Part shown: in pieces, positions 8,920 through 18,358 of the stretch
How the letters are laid out: each line of letters opens with the position of its first letter
Numbering within the stretch: the first letter of the stretch is position 1
Source: Mucilaginibacter rubeus
Lineage (GTDB): Bacteria > Bacteroidota > Bacteroidia > Sphingobacteriales > Sphingobacteriaceae
Direction of reading: 5' to 3'
NCBI RefSeq assembly: GCF_014643835.1
Contig: NZ_BMKD01000011.1
Coordinates: 1 to 64,000 of the forward strand
DNA length: 64,000 bases
Made by a program: the position numbers and the translations under genes
The notes under the pieces: generated by a model
Databases searched by the model: none
What the model was told of the DNA's origin: nothing
The model's input: the letters and a program-made list of their open reading frames with translations, nothing else

Positions 8920-10266
8920 ATGAAACACATCCTCCCATTCCTCCTCCTCATCCTAACCTTGCCTGCCACTGCCCAAACCATCATAAAACAGGACGCTGGC
9001 ATTAAGCAAATGGTTGATGAGGTATCAGCCAAAAACATTGAGGCTACCATCCGCAAACTGGTTAGCTTTAAAAGCAGGCACACGCTGAGCGATACAACCA
9101 GTAAAACCACGGGCAGCGGTGCAGCGCGCAACTGGATCAAGGCCGAAATGGAGAAATATGCTTCGGAATCAAACGGGAGGATGACCGTACAGTTTGATAC
9201 GTTCACACAGCCTAAAGGTACACGTATCGATAAACCCATCAAGCTCAAAAACGTACTGGCCACACTGAAAGGTACCGATTCTAATGATACACGGGTGTAC
9301 CTGGTATCAGGACATTATGATTCACGCATTAACGATGTGATGGACGCCAACGGTGTTGAACCCGGCGCCAATGATGATGCTTCGGGTACCGCCCTTTCTA
9401 TGGAGTTAGCCAGGGTAATGGCTAAAAGATCATTCCCGGCTACTATTATTTTCATGACAGTGGTTGGTGAAGAGCAGGGTTTGTACGGATCTGCCAACGT
9501 AGCCAAACGGGCTAAAGCAGAAAACTGGAATGTGGATGCCATGCTGAATAATGATATCGTTGGCAATACTTACGGCATGGAAACCGACCTGAAAGATAAC
9601 CGCAGCGTACGTGTTTTTAGCGATGGTGTACCTACGGCAGCCACCGATAAACAAGTGGCAGCTTTGAAATCATTGGGAGGGGAAAATGATAGTCCGTCCA
9701 GACAACTGGCGCGTTACACTAAAGAAATTGGAGAGCGTTATGTTGACCAACTCGATGTGAAGCTTATTTATAGGCGCGACCGCTACCTGCGCGGCGGTGA
9801 TCACCTGCCATTTTTGGAACAAGGCTTTACAGCTGTAAGGTTTACCGAAATGAACGAAAACTTTAACCGCCAGCACCAGAACATCCGCACGGAAAACGGC
9901 ATTGAATATGGCGACCTGCCCGATTTTGTAGATTTTAATTACGTGCAAAAGGTAGCCCGTATGAACCTTTCAGTATTGGCTAATCTTGCTTCGGCCCCTG
10001 CCGAACCGCAGAATGTAGGCGTTATTACCAGCGATTTGACCAATAAAACCAAACTAAAATGGGAAGCTCCCGGCACCGGTAAAAAGCCCGCCGGTTATTA
10101 TGTATTGATGCGTGAAACCATCAGCCCCTATTGGGAAAAGAAATTCTATGTAACCGATACTATAGCTACGTTGAATTACTCAAAGGATAATTACTTCTTC
10201 GCGGTACAGTCTGTTGATGCTGAAGGGCACGAAAGTTTGCCGGTGTTTCCGAAGCCGGTGAGGTAG
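8920..10266 (+). CDS. Exported M28-family zinc metallopeptidase
   Basis: This is a periplasmic or secreted M28 aminopeptidase. After a signal peptide (MKHILPFLLLILTLPATAQ) the co-catalytic zinc ligands and active residues are all visible: SGHYDSR (His/Asp), GANDDASGT (bridging Asp), VGEEQGLYGS (Glu/Glu), LNNDIVGN (Asp), and the distal His in GGDHLPFLEQGF. The last 95 residues (from about APAEPQNVGV) look like a fibronectin-III-type accessory domain. Length and layout match Bacteroidota M28 proteins. The substrate is probably peptide N-termini, but specificity cannot be read. The ATG at 8920 directly precedes the signal peptide. Confidence 0.9.
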   Translation: MKHILPFLLLILTLPATAQTIIKQDAGIKQMVDEVSAKNIEATIRKLVSFKSRHTLSDTTSKTTGSGAARNWIKAEMEKYASESNGRMTVQFDTFTQPKGTRIDKPIKLKNVLATLKGTDSNDTRVYLVSGHYDSRINDVMDANGVEPGANDDASGTALSMELARVMAKRSFPATIIFMTVVGEEQGLYGSANVAKRAKAENWNVDAMLNNDIVGNTYGMETDLKDNRSVRVFSDGVPTAATDKQVAALKSLGGENDSPSRQLARYTKEIGERYVDQLDVKLIYRRDRYLRGGDHLPFLEQGFTAVRFTEMNENFNRQHQNIRTENGIEYGDLPDFVDFNYVQKVARMNLSVLANLASAPAEPQNVGVITSDLTNKTKLKWEAPGTGKKPAGYYVLMRETISPYWEKKFYVTDTIATLNYSKDNYFFAVQSVDAEGHESLPVFPKPVR

Positions 10267-10366
10267 ATAATCAAAAGATTGTAGGTTAGATAATGGACAT
10301 TAGATTTTGCACTCAAGAAAAATGAATTTTTTGAATTTGATTCACGGCTGTTTAAGAAGTGAGTAA

Positions 10367-11794
10367 TTAGCACTCCGGCAAACTGATAGGGATATTAATT
10401 GCCAATCCGCCATCACTTGTTTCCTTATACTTTGAGTTCATATCAAGCGCGGTTTGCCACATCGTTTTTACCACTGCATCAAGGCTTACCTTCGCTTTTT
10501 CGGGATTGCTTTGCAACGCCAGTTGTGAGGCAGTGATAGCTTTGATAGCACCCATGGTATTACGTTCAATGCAGGGGACCTGTACCAACCCACCAATCGG
10601 GTCGCAAGTGAGGCCGAGGTGATGTTCCATGGCTATTTCGGCAGCCATAAGTACCTGGCGTTGGGTACCGCCCATACATTCGGTTAATGCTGCCGCAGCC
10701 ATGGCAGATGATACGCCAATTTCGGCCTGGCAGCCGCCCATGGCTGCCGATATGGTAGCGCCTTTTTTAAAGATGCTTCCGATCTCGCTGGCAGTAAATA
10801 AAAAATTGATGATCTTTTGTTCGGTATTGCCATCGCAAAAAGCAATATAATATTGGAGCACTGCAGGAATAACACCTGCGGCGCCATTTGTTGGCGCAGT
10901 TACCACACGGCCAAATGAAGCATTCTCCTCATTAACGGCTAATGCAAAACAGCTTACCCAATCTAAAGTATTTTTAAAGCTATCGCCGGTATTCCTGATA
11001 GCTGCAACCCATTCCTCATAATTGCTATATTTATTGTTGCCGATGAGCTTTGCGTTTAATTTTGCGGCGCGCCTTGCCACATTTAACCCGCCAGGCAATT
11101 GGCCGGTAGTGTGACATCCCCGGTAAATACACTCTTTTAATGCCTTGAAGATATTCAATGCCCCGGTACGGGTTTCCTGTTCGCTGCGCCAGGCCAGCTC
11201 GTTTTCGGCCACAACTTCCGAAATCCGAAGACCTGTTTTGATACACCAGTGCAGCAGATCGGCTGCGGTATCAATCGGGAAGGGAAGGTCAACCTCCGCT
11301 TTTGATTGCCCTGAAGCACCTTCCTTCACCACAAAACCACCTCCTATCGAGTAGTATGTTTCAGAAATTGCCTTTCCGGTACTTAAAAATGCCTGAAAAG
11401 TTACCGCGTTTGGATGATAAGGTAAGCTTTCGTTAAACAGGAACAGCAGGTCATCCTCAGCATAAAAACTCAATGGTAAAATACCACCGATGATCAGTTC
11501 ATGCGAGCTTTTGATCTGCTCAATTTTAGGTATTACCTGGTCCACCTCGAAAGTAACCGGGTCATCGCCGCTTAAACCTAATAATATAGCTATATCCGTA
11601 CCGTGCCCATGACCTGTTTTGGCTAATGAGCCATATAATAAGATCTTAACCTGCTGCACCATCGGCAGTACCCCCTGTTGCTCAAGCGACTGCACAAACT
11701 GCTGCGCGGCACGCCAGGGGCCAAGCGTATGCGAGCTCGACGGGCCAATGCCTATCTTAAACATATCAAAAACCGAAATCTGTTCTCTTTGCAT
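10367..11794 (-). CDS. sdaA: L-serine ammonia-lyase, iron-sulfur-dependent, single chain
   Basis: This enzyme deaminates L-serine to pyruvate and ammonia in the cytoplasm using a [4Fe-4S] cluster. The N-terminal beta domain has the signature [18 protein letters not shown]. The alpha domain contains [26 protein letters not shown] and [18 protein letters not shown], which supply the cluster cysteines. At 475 aa it is the fused single-chain form. The frame can be opened 3 nt earlier with TTG, but ATG 11794 is preferred and a TAATTTTG box ends 5 nt before it. It is convergent with the M28 gene. Confidence 0.95.
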   Translation of the reverse strand: MQREQISVFDMFKIGIGPSSSHTLGPWRAAQQFVQSLEQQGVLPMVQQVKILLYGSLAKTGHGHGTDIAILLGLSGDDPVTFEVDQVIPKIEQIKSSHELIIGGILPLSFYAEDDLLFLFNESLPYHPNAVTFQAFLSTGKAISETYYSIGGGFVVKEGASGQSKAEVDLPFPIDTAADLLHWCIKTGLRISEVVAENELAWRSEQETRTGALNIFKALKECIYRGCHTTGQLPGGLNVARRAAKLNAKLIGNNKYSNYEEWVAAIRNTGDSFKNTLDWVSCFALAVNEENASFGRVVTAPTNGAAGVIPAVLQYYIAFCDGNTEQKIINFLFTASEIGSIFKKGATISAAMGGCQAEIGVSSAMAAAALTECMGGTQRQVLMAAEIAMEHHLGLTCDPIGGLVQVPCIERNTMGAIKAITASQLALQSNPEKAKVSLDAVVKTMWQTALDMNSKYKETSDGGLAINIPISLPEC

Positions 11795-11799
11795 CAAGT

Positions 11800-11807
11800 C
11801 AAAATTA
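11800..11807 (-). promoter_or_regulatory. -7 box TAATTTTG of sdaA
   Basis: On the minus strand TAATTTTG matches TAnnTTTG and ends 5 nt before the sdaA ATG, which predicts a leaderless or nearly leaderless transcript. Confidence 0.45.
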
Positions 11808-11932
11808 AGGATAAATTATAATTACAGGTTCTATAATAAATACGTTATGCTAGTGCTTTTGATAAAAATAATTTATAATTTGCGTTGAACTTAAACAAAT
11901 AATACACTTAAACTTAAACACTAAACAAAATT

Positions 11933-12406
11933 ATGGATTCTTACACTTCTTCTTCCGACATGTCTGCGGGCATGGCTGGTGCTATTTTTGGTGCATTTTT
12001 CATCCCGTGCCTTATAATCTGGGTTATCGTGGTGATTAGTAGTTGGAAAGTGTACACCAAAGCAGGAAAACCTGGTTGGGCGTCAATCATTCCAATTTAC
12101 AACATCATTGTACTACTTGAGATAATTGGAAAACCTATATGGTGGATTATCATGCTTCTGATCCCTTGCGCTAATATAATTTTTGGTATTTGGATGATTA
12201 ACCTGTTAAGTAAAAGCTTTGGTAAAAGTGAAGGTTTTACAATTGGTCTGATTATCTTCCCGTTTATTTTTTATCCGATTCTTGGATTTGGAAGCGCAAC
12301 CTATTTGGGTCCATCTGCCAAAGAAGCACAGGGCGCTGCACCATTTAACCCAAATGATTACCGCGATCCGTTCAATAATCAAAACCCACCTCCACAAAAC
12401 TATTAA
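11933..12406 (+). CDS. DUF5684-type small membrane protein
   Basis: This 157-aa protein has four predicted membrane helices. The segment SSWKVYTKAGKPGWASIIPI followed by YNIIVLLEIIGKPIWWI is typical of the DUF5684 family, whose function is unknown. The C-terminal 35 residues are a soluble Pro/Asn-rich tail. The stop overlaps the next start (TAATG), so the two genes are translationally coupled. DUF5684 together with DUF2752 recurs in Bacteroidota; no role can be assigned from the sequence. Confidence 0.75.
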   Translation: MDSYTSSSDMSAGMAGAIFGAFFIPCLIIWVIVVISSWKVYTKAGKPGWASIIPIYNIIVLLEIIGKPIWWIIMLLIPCANIIFGIWMINLLSKSFGKSEGFTIGLIIFPFIFYPILGFGSATYLGPSAKEAQGAAPFNPNDYRDPFNNQNPPPQNY

Positions 12407-12765
12407 TGTGGGTAAATAATATCATGATATATGCTTCCTGCAGCCGGTTAGGGTTTATCCACTGGCTGCAGGGGCATTTAATACCCTGTCCCTTTAAATA
12501 TCTTACAGGTATTGATTGCCCCGGCTGCGGCTTTCAGCGCTCGGTAGTAGCACTCATCCAGGGCGATTTCCAAAAAAGCTTCTTCCTATATCCCGCGGCT
12601 ATTCCGCTAATCCTTTTTTTTATCTACGGCATAGCCGATGTTATTTTTAAACTCGATACTGATAAAGCCGTTGTAAAGAAAACCATTTTTATGATCAATG
12701 GTAGTATCGTGCTTATCAGCTATGTTATAAAGATGTGGCATCTTTATAATCACGTTGCTTATTGA
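12406..12765 (+). CDS. DUF2752 membrane protein
   Basis: Members of this family share a cysteine-rich GxxCPxCGxxRS motif; here it is GIDCPGCGFQRSV (about residues 35-47), followed by two membrane helices. Function is unknown, though the CxxC pair suggests metal or redox chemistry. The ATG at 12406 overlaps the preceding stop codon by one base; ATG 12424 (MIYASCSRLGF) is a second possible start. The 3' end overlaps the convergent RDD gene by 7 bp. Confidence 0.75.
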   Translation: MWVNNIMIYASCSRLGFIHWLQGHLIPCPFKYLTGIDCPGCGFQRSVVALIQGDFQKSFFLYPAAIPLILFFIYGIADVIFKLDTDKAVVKKTIFMINGSIVLISYVIKMWHLYNHVAY

Positions 12766-13493
12766 TAAGGCTCAGACATGGCGCTTACATGGCTGTAATC
12801 TTTAATAATAGCCTGTAAAAACTGCAGGTCGTTCATATCGGGAGGCAGTGTGGCTATTTTCAAATGCTCTTTTAGTTTTGTTGCCATATTGTAAACCACA
12901 ACGGCATTATGTGTTTTCATGTAATTATGTATCACGTCGGCTATCAGCCTTACATCGTTATCGTTTAGCTCAGCTACTTCTTTAAAAGTAGGTTCATAAT
13001 CGTCACCCGATGGCCTGAATGTTAAGCTGTCTATTTTGGTACGCGGATGTGTTTTTACCATAGCTGTTCCGGCAACCACATCACCTATACGCTGGCCGTT
13101 TTCAGTCACCAGGGCACAAAGCAGTGCGCCAAGGTTAAGGGTAATGCCAAAATCAACCATGCGCATCAGCCATCTTAACAGGTACTGTCCAAAGCGGGGA
13201 CGGTTACCATTGAGGCTGATCACCCGTATCTTCATTATCCGCTTGCCAACGCTTTGGCCATTAAGCAGCGTTTCGCAAATCAAATCGTAAAATACAAATA
13301 TCGCCGCCATGATAATTGCGCACGTTACCAGCACGCTTTCGGGCATTTTTCCGATGATCAGAAAAATAAAGATGAAATAGAAAGCAATGAAAATGGCGTA
13401 ATCAATTATCCGGGCAACTATCCGTTCGCCGAGGCCGGCTATTTCATAGTCTATATCAATATTTTGTGTTGTGTGTACGGTTATGGTTTGCAT
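12759..13493 (-). CDS. RDD family membrane protein
   Basis: The first RDD signature GERIVARIIDYAIF sits at about residue 22, and the conserved Asp of the third helix is in MVDFGITLNLG. Three membrane helices span about residues 30-140, and a 100-residue soluble C-terminal domain follows. RDD proteins are polytopic membrane proteins of uncertain function, some linked to ion exchange. The gene is transcribed away from the SpoIIM-MoxR operon, an arrangement that recurs in Bacteroidota and suggests related function. Confidence 0.85.
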   Translation of the reverse strand: MQTITVHTTQNIDIDYEIAGLGERIVARIIDYAIFIAFYFIFIFLIIGKMPESVLVTCAIIMAAIFVFYDLICETLLNGQSVGKRIMKIRVISLNGNRPRFGQYLLRWLMRMVDFGITLNLGALLCALVTENGQRIGDVVAGTAMVKTHPRTKIDSLTFRPSGDDYEPTFKEVAELNDNDVRLIADVIHNYMKTHNAVVVYNMATKLKEHLKIATLPPDMNDLQFLQAIIKDYSHVSAMSEPYQ

Positions 13494-13498
13494 CTTAA

Positions 13499-13506
13499 CA
13501 AAGATA
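13499..13506 (-). promoter_or_regulatory. -7 box TATCTTTG of the RDD gene
   Basis: On the minus strand TATCTTTG fits TAnnTTTG and ends 5 nt before the ATG at 13493. The 90-bp divergent region must also carry the promoter of the operon starting at 13584, for which only a weaker AAGATTTG is seen. Confidence 0.45.
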
Positions 13507-13583
13507 AATTTGTTAGTGTAAAATATGATTGCATATTAAAGATTTGTGAGTATTTTAACAAAAAATAAAACCTGCTTTTTAAA

Positions 13584-14546
13584 ATGCGTGAGGCGCTGTT
13601 TATCAAACAAAATACCGAAAAATGGAAGGCCTATGAAACCAATAAGCCAACGGACCCGGATGAGCTTGCTGCCGCATTTATAGCCATTACCGACGACCTG
13701 GCCTATTCCAAAACTTTCTTCCCACAATCAAATACAACAAAGTACCTTAACGGTCTTGCATCAACGTTTCACCAGGACATTTACAAAAATCAAAAGGAAA
13801 AAAGTAACAGGTTTGCAGCTTTCTGGCGATACGAACTGCCGCTGCTTTTTTTTCAGCATCGCAGGCAGTTATTGTATTCGCTTATCTTCTTTGCGGTTTT
13901 TACCTGTATGGGAGTGCTTTCGGCCAAATACGATAATCATTTTGTACGGCTTATCCTTGGCGATGATTATGTGAACATGACCAATGATAACATCGCGAAA
14001 GGTGATCCTTTCGGTGTATATAAAAGCAGTTCTTCGGGCCTGATGTTTTTCCAGATAGCCATCAATAATGTTTATGTCGAACTGCGCTTTTTTGTGATGG
14101 GCTTATTTTTTTCTGTTGGTTCATTATACGCCAGTTTAATGAACGGCGTTATGCTTGGCTCATTTCAGTATTATTTTTTCAGCAAGGGACTTGGAATCCA
14201 ATCCATACTGGTGATCTGGATCCATGGTACGCTTGAAATGTCGTCGTTTATTGTGGCCGGTGGTGCCGGTTTAGTACTTGGTAACAGTTTGTTGTTTCCC
14301 AAAACGTATACCCGGCTGCAATCATTAAAAAAAGGGGCGCTTGAGGGCTTGAAAATTACAGTAGGCCTTATTCCCATCATATTGTTAGCCGCTTTTTTTG
14401 AAAGCTTTGTAACGCGCCATACCGAAATGCCTGTTTGGTTAAGTATTATTATATTAGCTTCATCATTACTGTTCATGATATGGTATGTGATCCTTTACCC
14501 CGCAAAATTGAATAAAAACCTAAACTATATTAATACCGATCATTAA
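13584..14546 (+). CDS. SpoIIM-family (DUF95) membrane protein
   Basis: The 320-aa protein opens with MREALFIKQNTEKWKAYE, typical of the Bacteroidota stage II sporulation protein M family. A cytosolic N-terminus of about 100 residues is followed by six hydrophobic helices, with the conserved segment HGTLEMSSFIVAGGAGL. The name comes from Bacillus; nothing here implies sporulation. It is the first gene of a six-gene operon and abuts the next ATG with no spacer. In such operons the membrane genes accompany a MoxR ATPase and a DUF58 protein, probably in one envelope-associated complex (inference). Confidence 0.85.
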   Translation: MREALFIKQNTEKWKAYETNKPTDPDELAAAFIAITDDLAYSKTFFPQSNTTKYLNGLASTFHQDIYKNQKEKSNRFAAFWRYELPLLFFQHRRQLLYSLIFFAVFTCMGVLSAKYDNHFVRLILGDDYVNMTNDNIAKGDPFGVYKSSSSGLMFFQIAINNVYVELRFFVMGLFFSVGSLYASLMNGVMLGSFQYYFFSKGLGIQSILVIWIHGTLEMSSFIVAGGAGLVLGNSLLFPKTYTRLQSLKKGALEGLKITVGLIPIILLAAFFESFVTRHTEMPVWLSIIILASSLLFMIWYVILYPAKLNKNLNYINTDH

Positions 14547-15419
14547 ATGAAATATATTATTGAACTGAGGAGGATCCGTGATTTTGGCGAAATAATAAAT
14601 GACACCTTCACCTTCCTGAAACAGAATTTCAAACCGCTTTTTTCGTCATTACTCGTTATCTGCGGCTTTTTTGTGCTGGTTGGTACTGTTGCCACTGCAT
14701 TTTCACAATTATCTGTTTATGACAGTCTTGATCCAGGCGCTAAAGGCGACTATAACAGCACCCTCAAAGTGGGTATAAGTGCTGCAGCAAACGGTTTTGT
14801 GATGATGCTGGCGCAATTTTTTATATACCTTACCACCCTGTGTTTTGTCGCAGTTTATCTTGAAAAAAAAGGAGATAAACCAACGGCACAAGACGTTTGG
14901 GGTTATTTTAAATATTACTTTTTCCGTTCGTTAGGGAGTGGTCTTTTATTATTCATCCTGCTCATTTTCGGTTTTTTATTTTGTATAATACCAGGCATAT
15001 ATCTTACGCCGATATTTTACCTTATTTTGCCTACCATGATCATGGAGAATGCCTCATTTGGATACTCATTCAATAAAGGCTTCCGGCTTATAAAAGATCA
15101 CTGGTGGATGGTTTTTGGGATCATATTTGTTTGCTCGCTGATAGTAAGTGTAAGTAATTCAATTGCCAGTATACCTTTAATGCTTGTTGCCTCATTGCGG
15201 ATCCTCGTTTCTTTTAAATATCTTTCAATAGCAGCAGTGATATTTTTCAGTATGCTTCAAAATATTTTACTACTTACTTATGCTATTCCAACCATAGCCA
15301 TTGCCTTGTGTTATTTTAGCCTCCAGGAAAGAAAAGATGGAACCGGGATCTTAGAGCGTATAGAAGCATTTGGCACACATGCCGATAAAGCCGACGATCT
15401 GCCTGCCGAACAATACTAA
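14547..15419 (+). CDS. Polytopic membrane protein of the MoxR operon
   Basis: No firm family name. The 290-aa protein has about six membrane helices, with a pattern like the 'glycerophosphoryl diester phosphodiesterase membrane domain' or DUF7544-type proteins: FGEIINDTFTFLKQNFKPLF at the N-terminus and SFGYSFNKGFRLIKDHWW in the middle, both recurrent in these proteins. The start codon directly follows the stop of the SpoIIM gene, and the next gene starts 7 bp after its stop, so it belongs to the operon. Confidence 0.75.
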   Translation: MKYIIELRRIRDFGEIINDTFTFLKQNFKPLFSSLLVICGFFVLVGTVATAFSQLSVYDSLDPGAKGDYNSTLKVGISAAANGFVMMLAQFFIYLTTLCFVAVYLEKKGDKPTAQDVWGYFKYYFFRSLGSGLLLFILLIFGFLFCIIPGIYLTPIFYLILPTMIMENASFGYSFNKGFRLIKDHWWMVFGIIFVCSLIVSVSNSIASIPLMLVASLRILVSFKYLSIAAVIFFSMLQNILLLTYAIPTIAIALCYFSLQERKDGTGILERIEAFGTHADKADDLPAEQY

Positions 15420-15426
15420 TTGAGTT

Positions 15427-16191
15427 ATGCCTAAACCGATACTAATCCTTTTCATACTGTTGTGCTTTACCCTCAATCCGTCGGTGGCTAAAGTTGGCGG
15501 AAAGGCTATTCCCTTAAAAACAGACAGCGTTTTTAAAAAGAAGGCCGCGGTTGTGCGTATGGATAGCTCGAAGGTGAATGTACGCCGTTTTAATGAAAAT
15601 GCACTTGATAAATACCGGGCTGACAAGGAATATCAGTATAACGACAAAAGTATAGGTAATGAGTTGTCGTTCTGGGATAGGTTTTGGATGTGGTTTTGGC
15701 GTACCTTATTTGGCAGCTTAAGCATAAGCTCCGGCTTTGCTGGTTTTCTTAAATACTTCTTTTTGATACTGGCCGTTGGTGCACTCATCTTTTTTGTAAT
15801 GAAGTTGCTGGGTATGGATATGGGCAACCTGCTGCTGGGTAAGTCGCGCAAAACACCACTGGCCTATACCGAATCGACTGAGAATATCCACGAGATCAAT
15901 TTTGATGAGGAAATTGACAGGGCAATTTTAAACCACAATTACCGCTTAGCCGTTCGCCTGCTTTACCTGCGAAGCCTGAAGCAGCTTAGCGATGGCGGCC
16001 TTATCCAGTGGCAACCCGAAAAAACCAATTCGGCTTACGTATATGAGCTTAACAATCCATCTGTACGGCAATCTTTTGTATCGCTAACCAGGCAGTTTGA
16101 ATACGTATGGTATGGCGGTTTTAATATCGATGGTGCTGCTTTTGGTAATATAAACCAGTTGTTTCAAAACTTTAAAAAACAGCTGTTATGA
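15427..16191 (+). CDS. DUF4129 domain membrane protein
   Basis: An N-terminal signal-like helix (ILILFILLCFTLNPSVA) leads to an exported stretch. A membrane helix (about residues 108-130) follows, and then the C-terminal DUF4129 domain: HNYRLAVRLLYLRSLKQL, WQPEKTNSAYVYEL and FEYVWYGGF. DUF4129 domains usually accompany MoxR ATPases or transglutaminase proteins. The gene overlaps the next one by 4 bp (ATGA), so they are likely translationally coupled. Function is unknown; envelope location is inferred from topology. Confidence 0.8.
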   Translation: MPKPILILFILLCFTLNPSVAKVGGKAIPLKTDSVFKKKAAVVRMDSSKVNVRRFNENALDKYRADKEYQYNDKSIGNELSFWDRFWMWFWRTLFGSLSISSGFAGFLKYFFLILAVGALIFFVMKLLGMDMGNLLLGKSRKTPLAYTESTENIHEINFDEEIDRAILNHNYRLAVRLLYLRSLKQLSDGGLIQWQPEKTNSAYVYELNNPSVRQSFVSLTRQFEYVWYGGFNIDGAAFGNINQLFQNFKKQLL

Positions 16192-17369
16192 AGGACCTTA
16201 AGATTTACTTTATAATAGCCACAGTATTGTTTGCCGTTTACATAGTGGCAAACATGAATAAGCCCAGGGATATTAACTGGACGCCTACGTTCAGCAATAC
16301 CGATAAAATCCCTTATGGCACGCGGGTACTTTATGAGCGTGCCCGGGATATTTTTCCCGGTGCTGTGATCAAACCTAAACGCCAGGCCATTTACAATACT
16401 ATTGCCGAAGATTCCATCAAAGGCTCATCATACATTATCATAGCCGGGGGGCTCAATATTACCAAGCCCGATTTTAAACAGCTTAAACAATATATTACTG
16501 CCGGTAACGACGTCTTTATCGCCGCCGGATTTTTAGGGGCCGATTTTGAAAAGGAACTTAAAATAAGCATCACTAATAAATTTGCGGTTAATGGAAATAC
16601 TCATACGTTAATGCATTTTGTAAACCCGGCCCTGTCGCCCGAGGTGAATTATTTTGTTGATAAGGGTTTAACAGCAGGCTATTACGATAAATTTGATACC
16701 GCACATGCAGTAGTTATAGGTGAAACGGACGACCATAAGGCCAACTTACTGAAGTATCCGATGGGGAAAGGCAACCTGTATTTAACGCCCAATCCGGGTA
16801 TGTTCACTAACTACAGCTTGTTGAAGCCTCAGGGGGCCGAATGGGCTTCTACTGCTTTATCCATGGTAAAGAAAACACCGGAGATAGTTTGGGACGAATA
16901 TTATACTCAGGGTACCGGTGAGAATGACTCGCCGATGAGGGTATTCCTTGGGAATACGCAGTTAAAAGCGGCTTACTATCTGGCATTGTTTACCTTGCTG
17001 ATATTTGTGCTATATGAGGCGAAAAGACGTCAGCGCATTATCCCAATTATTAATCCGCTCGAAAACTCAACTCTTGATTTCGTGAACGTAGTAGGGCAGG
17101 TATACTATGAACGAAGGGACAACATTAACATCGCCCGGAAAAAAATGCAGTATTTCTGGGCTTTTATACGCGAAACTTACCGGATAAAAGCAAACCGGCC
17201 AGGTCCCGAATTTGTAGAAGAACTGGTTAACCGTACCGGTGCAACCGAAGACCTTGCCCGTGAATTGTCCGGTGCATTTATCTTCATCAGTACTCATGAC
17301 ATTGTAACAGATCAAGAGCTCATCAGGCTCAACCAACTTATTGAACAATTTTATATCCAATCCAGGTAA
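16188..17369 (+). CDS. DUF4350 domain membrane protein
   Basis: The 393-aa protein has an N-terminal helix (residues 6-22) and an extracytoplasmic DUF4350 domain (about residues 35-240, including YGTRVLYERARDIFP and NLYLTPNPGMFTNYSLL). A second membrane helix (ALFTLLIFVLYEAKRRQR, near 270) precedes a 110-residue cytosolic tail. DUF4350 folds resemble glutamine-amidotransferase-like domains but lack evident catalytic residues. It starts inside the DUF4129 gene and ends 2 bp before the MoxR ATG, so it is part of the same operon. Confidence 0.8.
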   Translation: MKDLKIYFIIATVLFAVYIVANMNKPRDINWTPTFSNTDKIPYGTRVLYERARDIFPGAVIKPKRQAIYNTIAEDSIKGSSYIIIAGGLNITKPDFKQLKQYITAGNDVFIAAGFLGADFEKELKISITNKFAVNGNTHTLMHFVNPALSPEVNYFVDKGLTAGYYDKFDTAHAVVIGETDDHKANLLKYPMGKGNLYLTPNPGMFTNYSLLKPQGAEWASTALSMVKKTPEIVWDEYYTQGTGENDSPMRVFLGNTQLKAAYYLALFTLLIFVLYEAKRRQRIIPIINPLENSTLDFVNVVGQVYYERRDNINIARKKMQYFWAFIRETYRIKANRPGPEFVEELVNRTGATEDLARELSGAFIFISTHDIVTDQELIRLNQLIEQFYIQSR

Positions 17370-17371
17370 AT

Positions 17372-18349
17372 ATGGAAAACGAATTTTTTGAACAACGTAC
17401 CGATCTATCTAAATTAAGCACTGCTGTTGAGCAAATAAAAGCCACGCTGGCAACCATCATCGTAGGTCAGCATGATTCAATCGATCTGCTTATTGCGGGG
17501 ATCCTGGCCGATGGGCATATCCTGATTGAAGGTGTGCCGGGCGTTGCCAAAACACTTACCGCAAAGCTTATTGCCAAAACTATAGATGCCCGGTACTCCC
17601 GTATTCAGTTCACACCAGATCTGATGCCATCGGATATCCTGGGAACCTCTGTTTTTAACCCTAAAACAACCGAGTTTGAATTTAAACAAGGGCCTATTTT
17701 CGGTAATATCATCCTGATAGATGAGATCAACCGTGCACCGGCAAAAACACAATCGGCTTTGTTTGAGGTAATGGAAGAACGGCAGCTTACCATTGACGGG
17801 CACCGCTATAAAATGGAAGAGCCATTCACCGTTTTTGCAACACAGAACCCGGTTGAGCAGGAAGGTACCTACCGCCTGCCTGAAGCCCAGCTGGATAGGT
17901 TTTTGTTTAAGATAGAAGTGAAATATCCAACGCTTGAAGAGGAAATAACTATCCTTAGTCGTCAGCATCAGCAAAAAACAACCGATCAGCTAAGCCAGGT
18001 GCAACCTTTACTCGCCGCTGCTGATATCAACCAGTTGCGCAACCAGGTGAGGGCCCTGCATGTAGAAGATAAGATCCTGGAGTTTACAGCTAAAATTATC
18101 CACGAAACACGTAATAGCAAATCCCTGCAGTTGGGCGGTTCGCCGCGTGCGTCGCTGGCTATTGTTAATGGAGCCAAAGCGCTTGCTGCTACCAGGGGGC
18201 GTGATTTTGTTACCCCCGATGATATTATTTATGTTGCCGCCCCTGTGCTGCGCCATCGGATTATGTTAACGCCTGATAAGGAGATGGAAGGCGTAACGCC
18301 CGACGAGGTGATAACCCAAGTAATACAAAAAATTGAAGTGCCACGATAG
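17372..18349 (+). CDS. MoxR-family AAA+ ATPase
   Basis: MoxR AAA+ ATPases act as chaperones that remodel or load cofactors into partner proteins, often with a DUF58 or VWA protein encoded next to them. Visible motifs: Walker A EGVPGVAKTLTAK, Walker B IILIDEINRAPAKTQSALFE, sensor-1 FATQNPVEQEGTYRLPEAQL and the arginine-finger region LDRFLF. The 325-aa length is normal. It lies between DUF4350 (2 bp) and DUF58 (9 bp). The client of this system is unknown. Confidence 0.95.
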   Translation: MENEFFEQRTDLSKLSTAVEQIKATLATIIVGQHDSIDLLIAGILADGHILIEGVPGVAKTLTAKLIAKTIDARYSRIQFTPDLMPSDILGTSVFNPKTTEFEFKQGPIFGNIILIDEINRAPAKTQSALFEVMEERQLTIDGHRYKMEEPFTVFATQNPVEQEGTYRLPEAQLDRFLFKIEVKYPTLEEEITILSRQHQQKTTDQLSQVQPLLAAADINQLRNQVRALHVEDKILEFTAKIIHETRNSKSLQLGGSPRASLAIVNGAKALAATRGRDFVTPDDIIYVAAPVLRHRIMLTPDKEMEGVTPDEVITQVIQKIEVPR

Positions 18350-18358
18350 TAAAAGCGC

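Noticed and set aside
13584-14546. Sporulation gene
   Set aside because: The SpoIIM name is historical; family members are widespread in non-sporulating Bacteroidota and no other sporulation genes are present.
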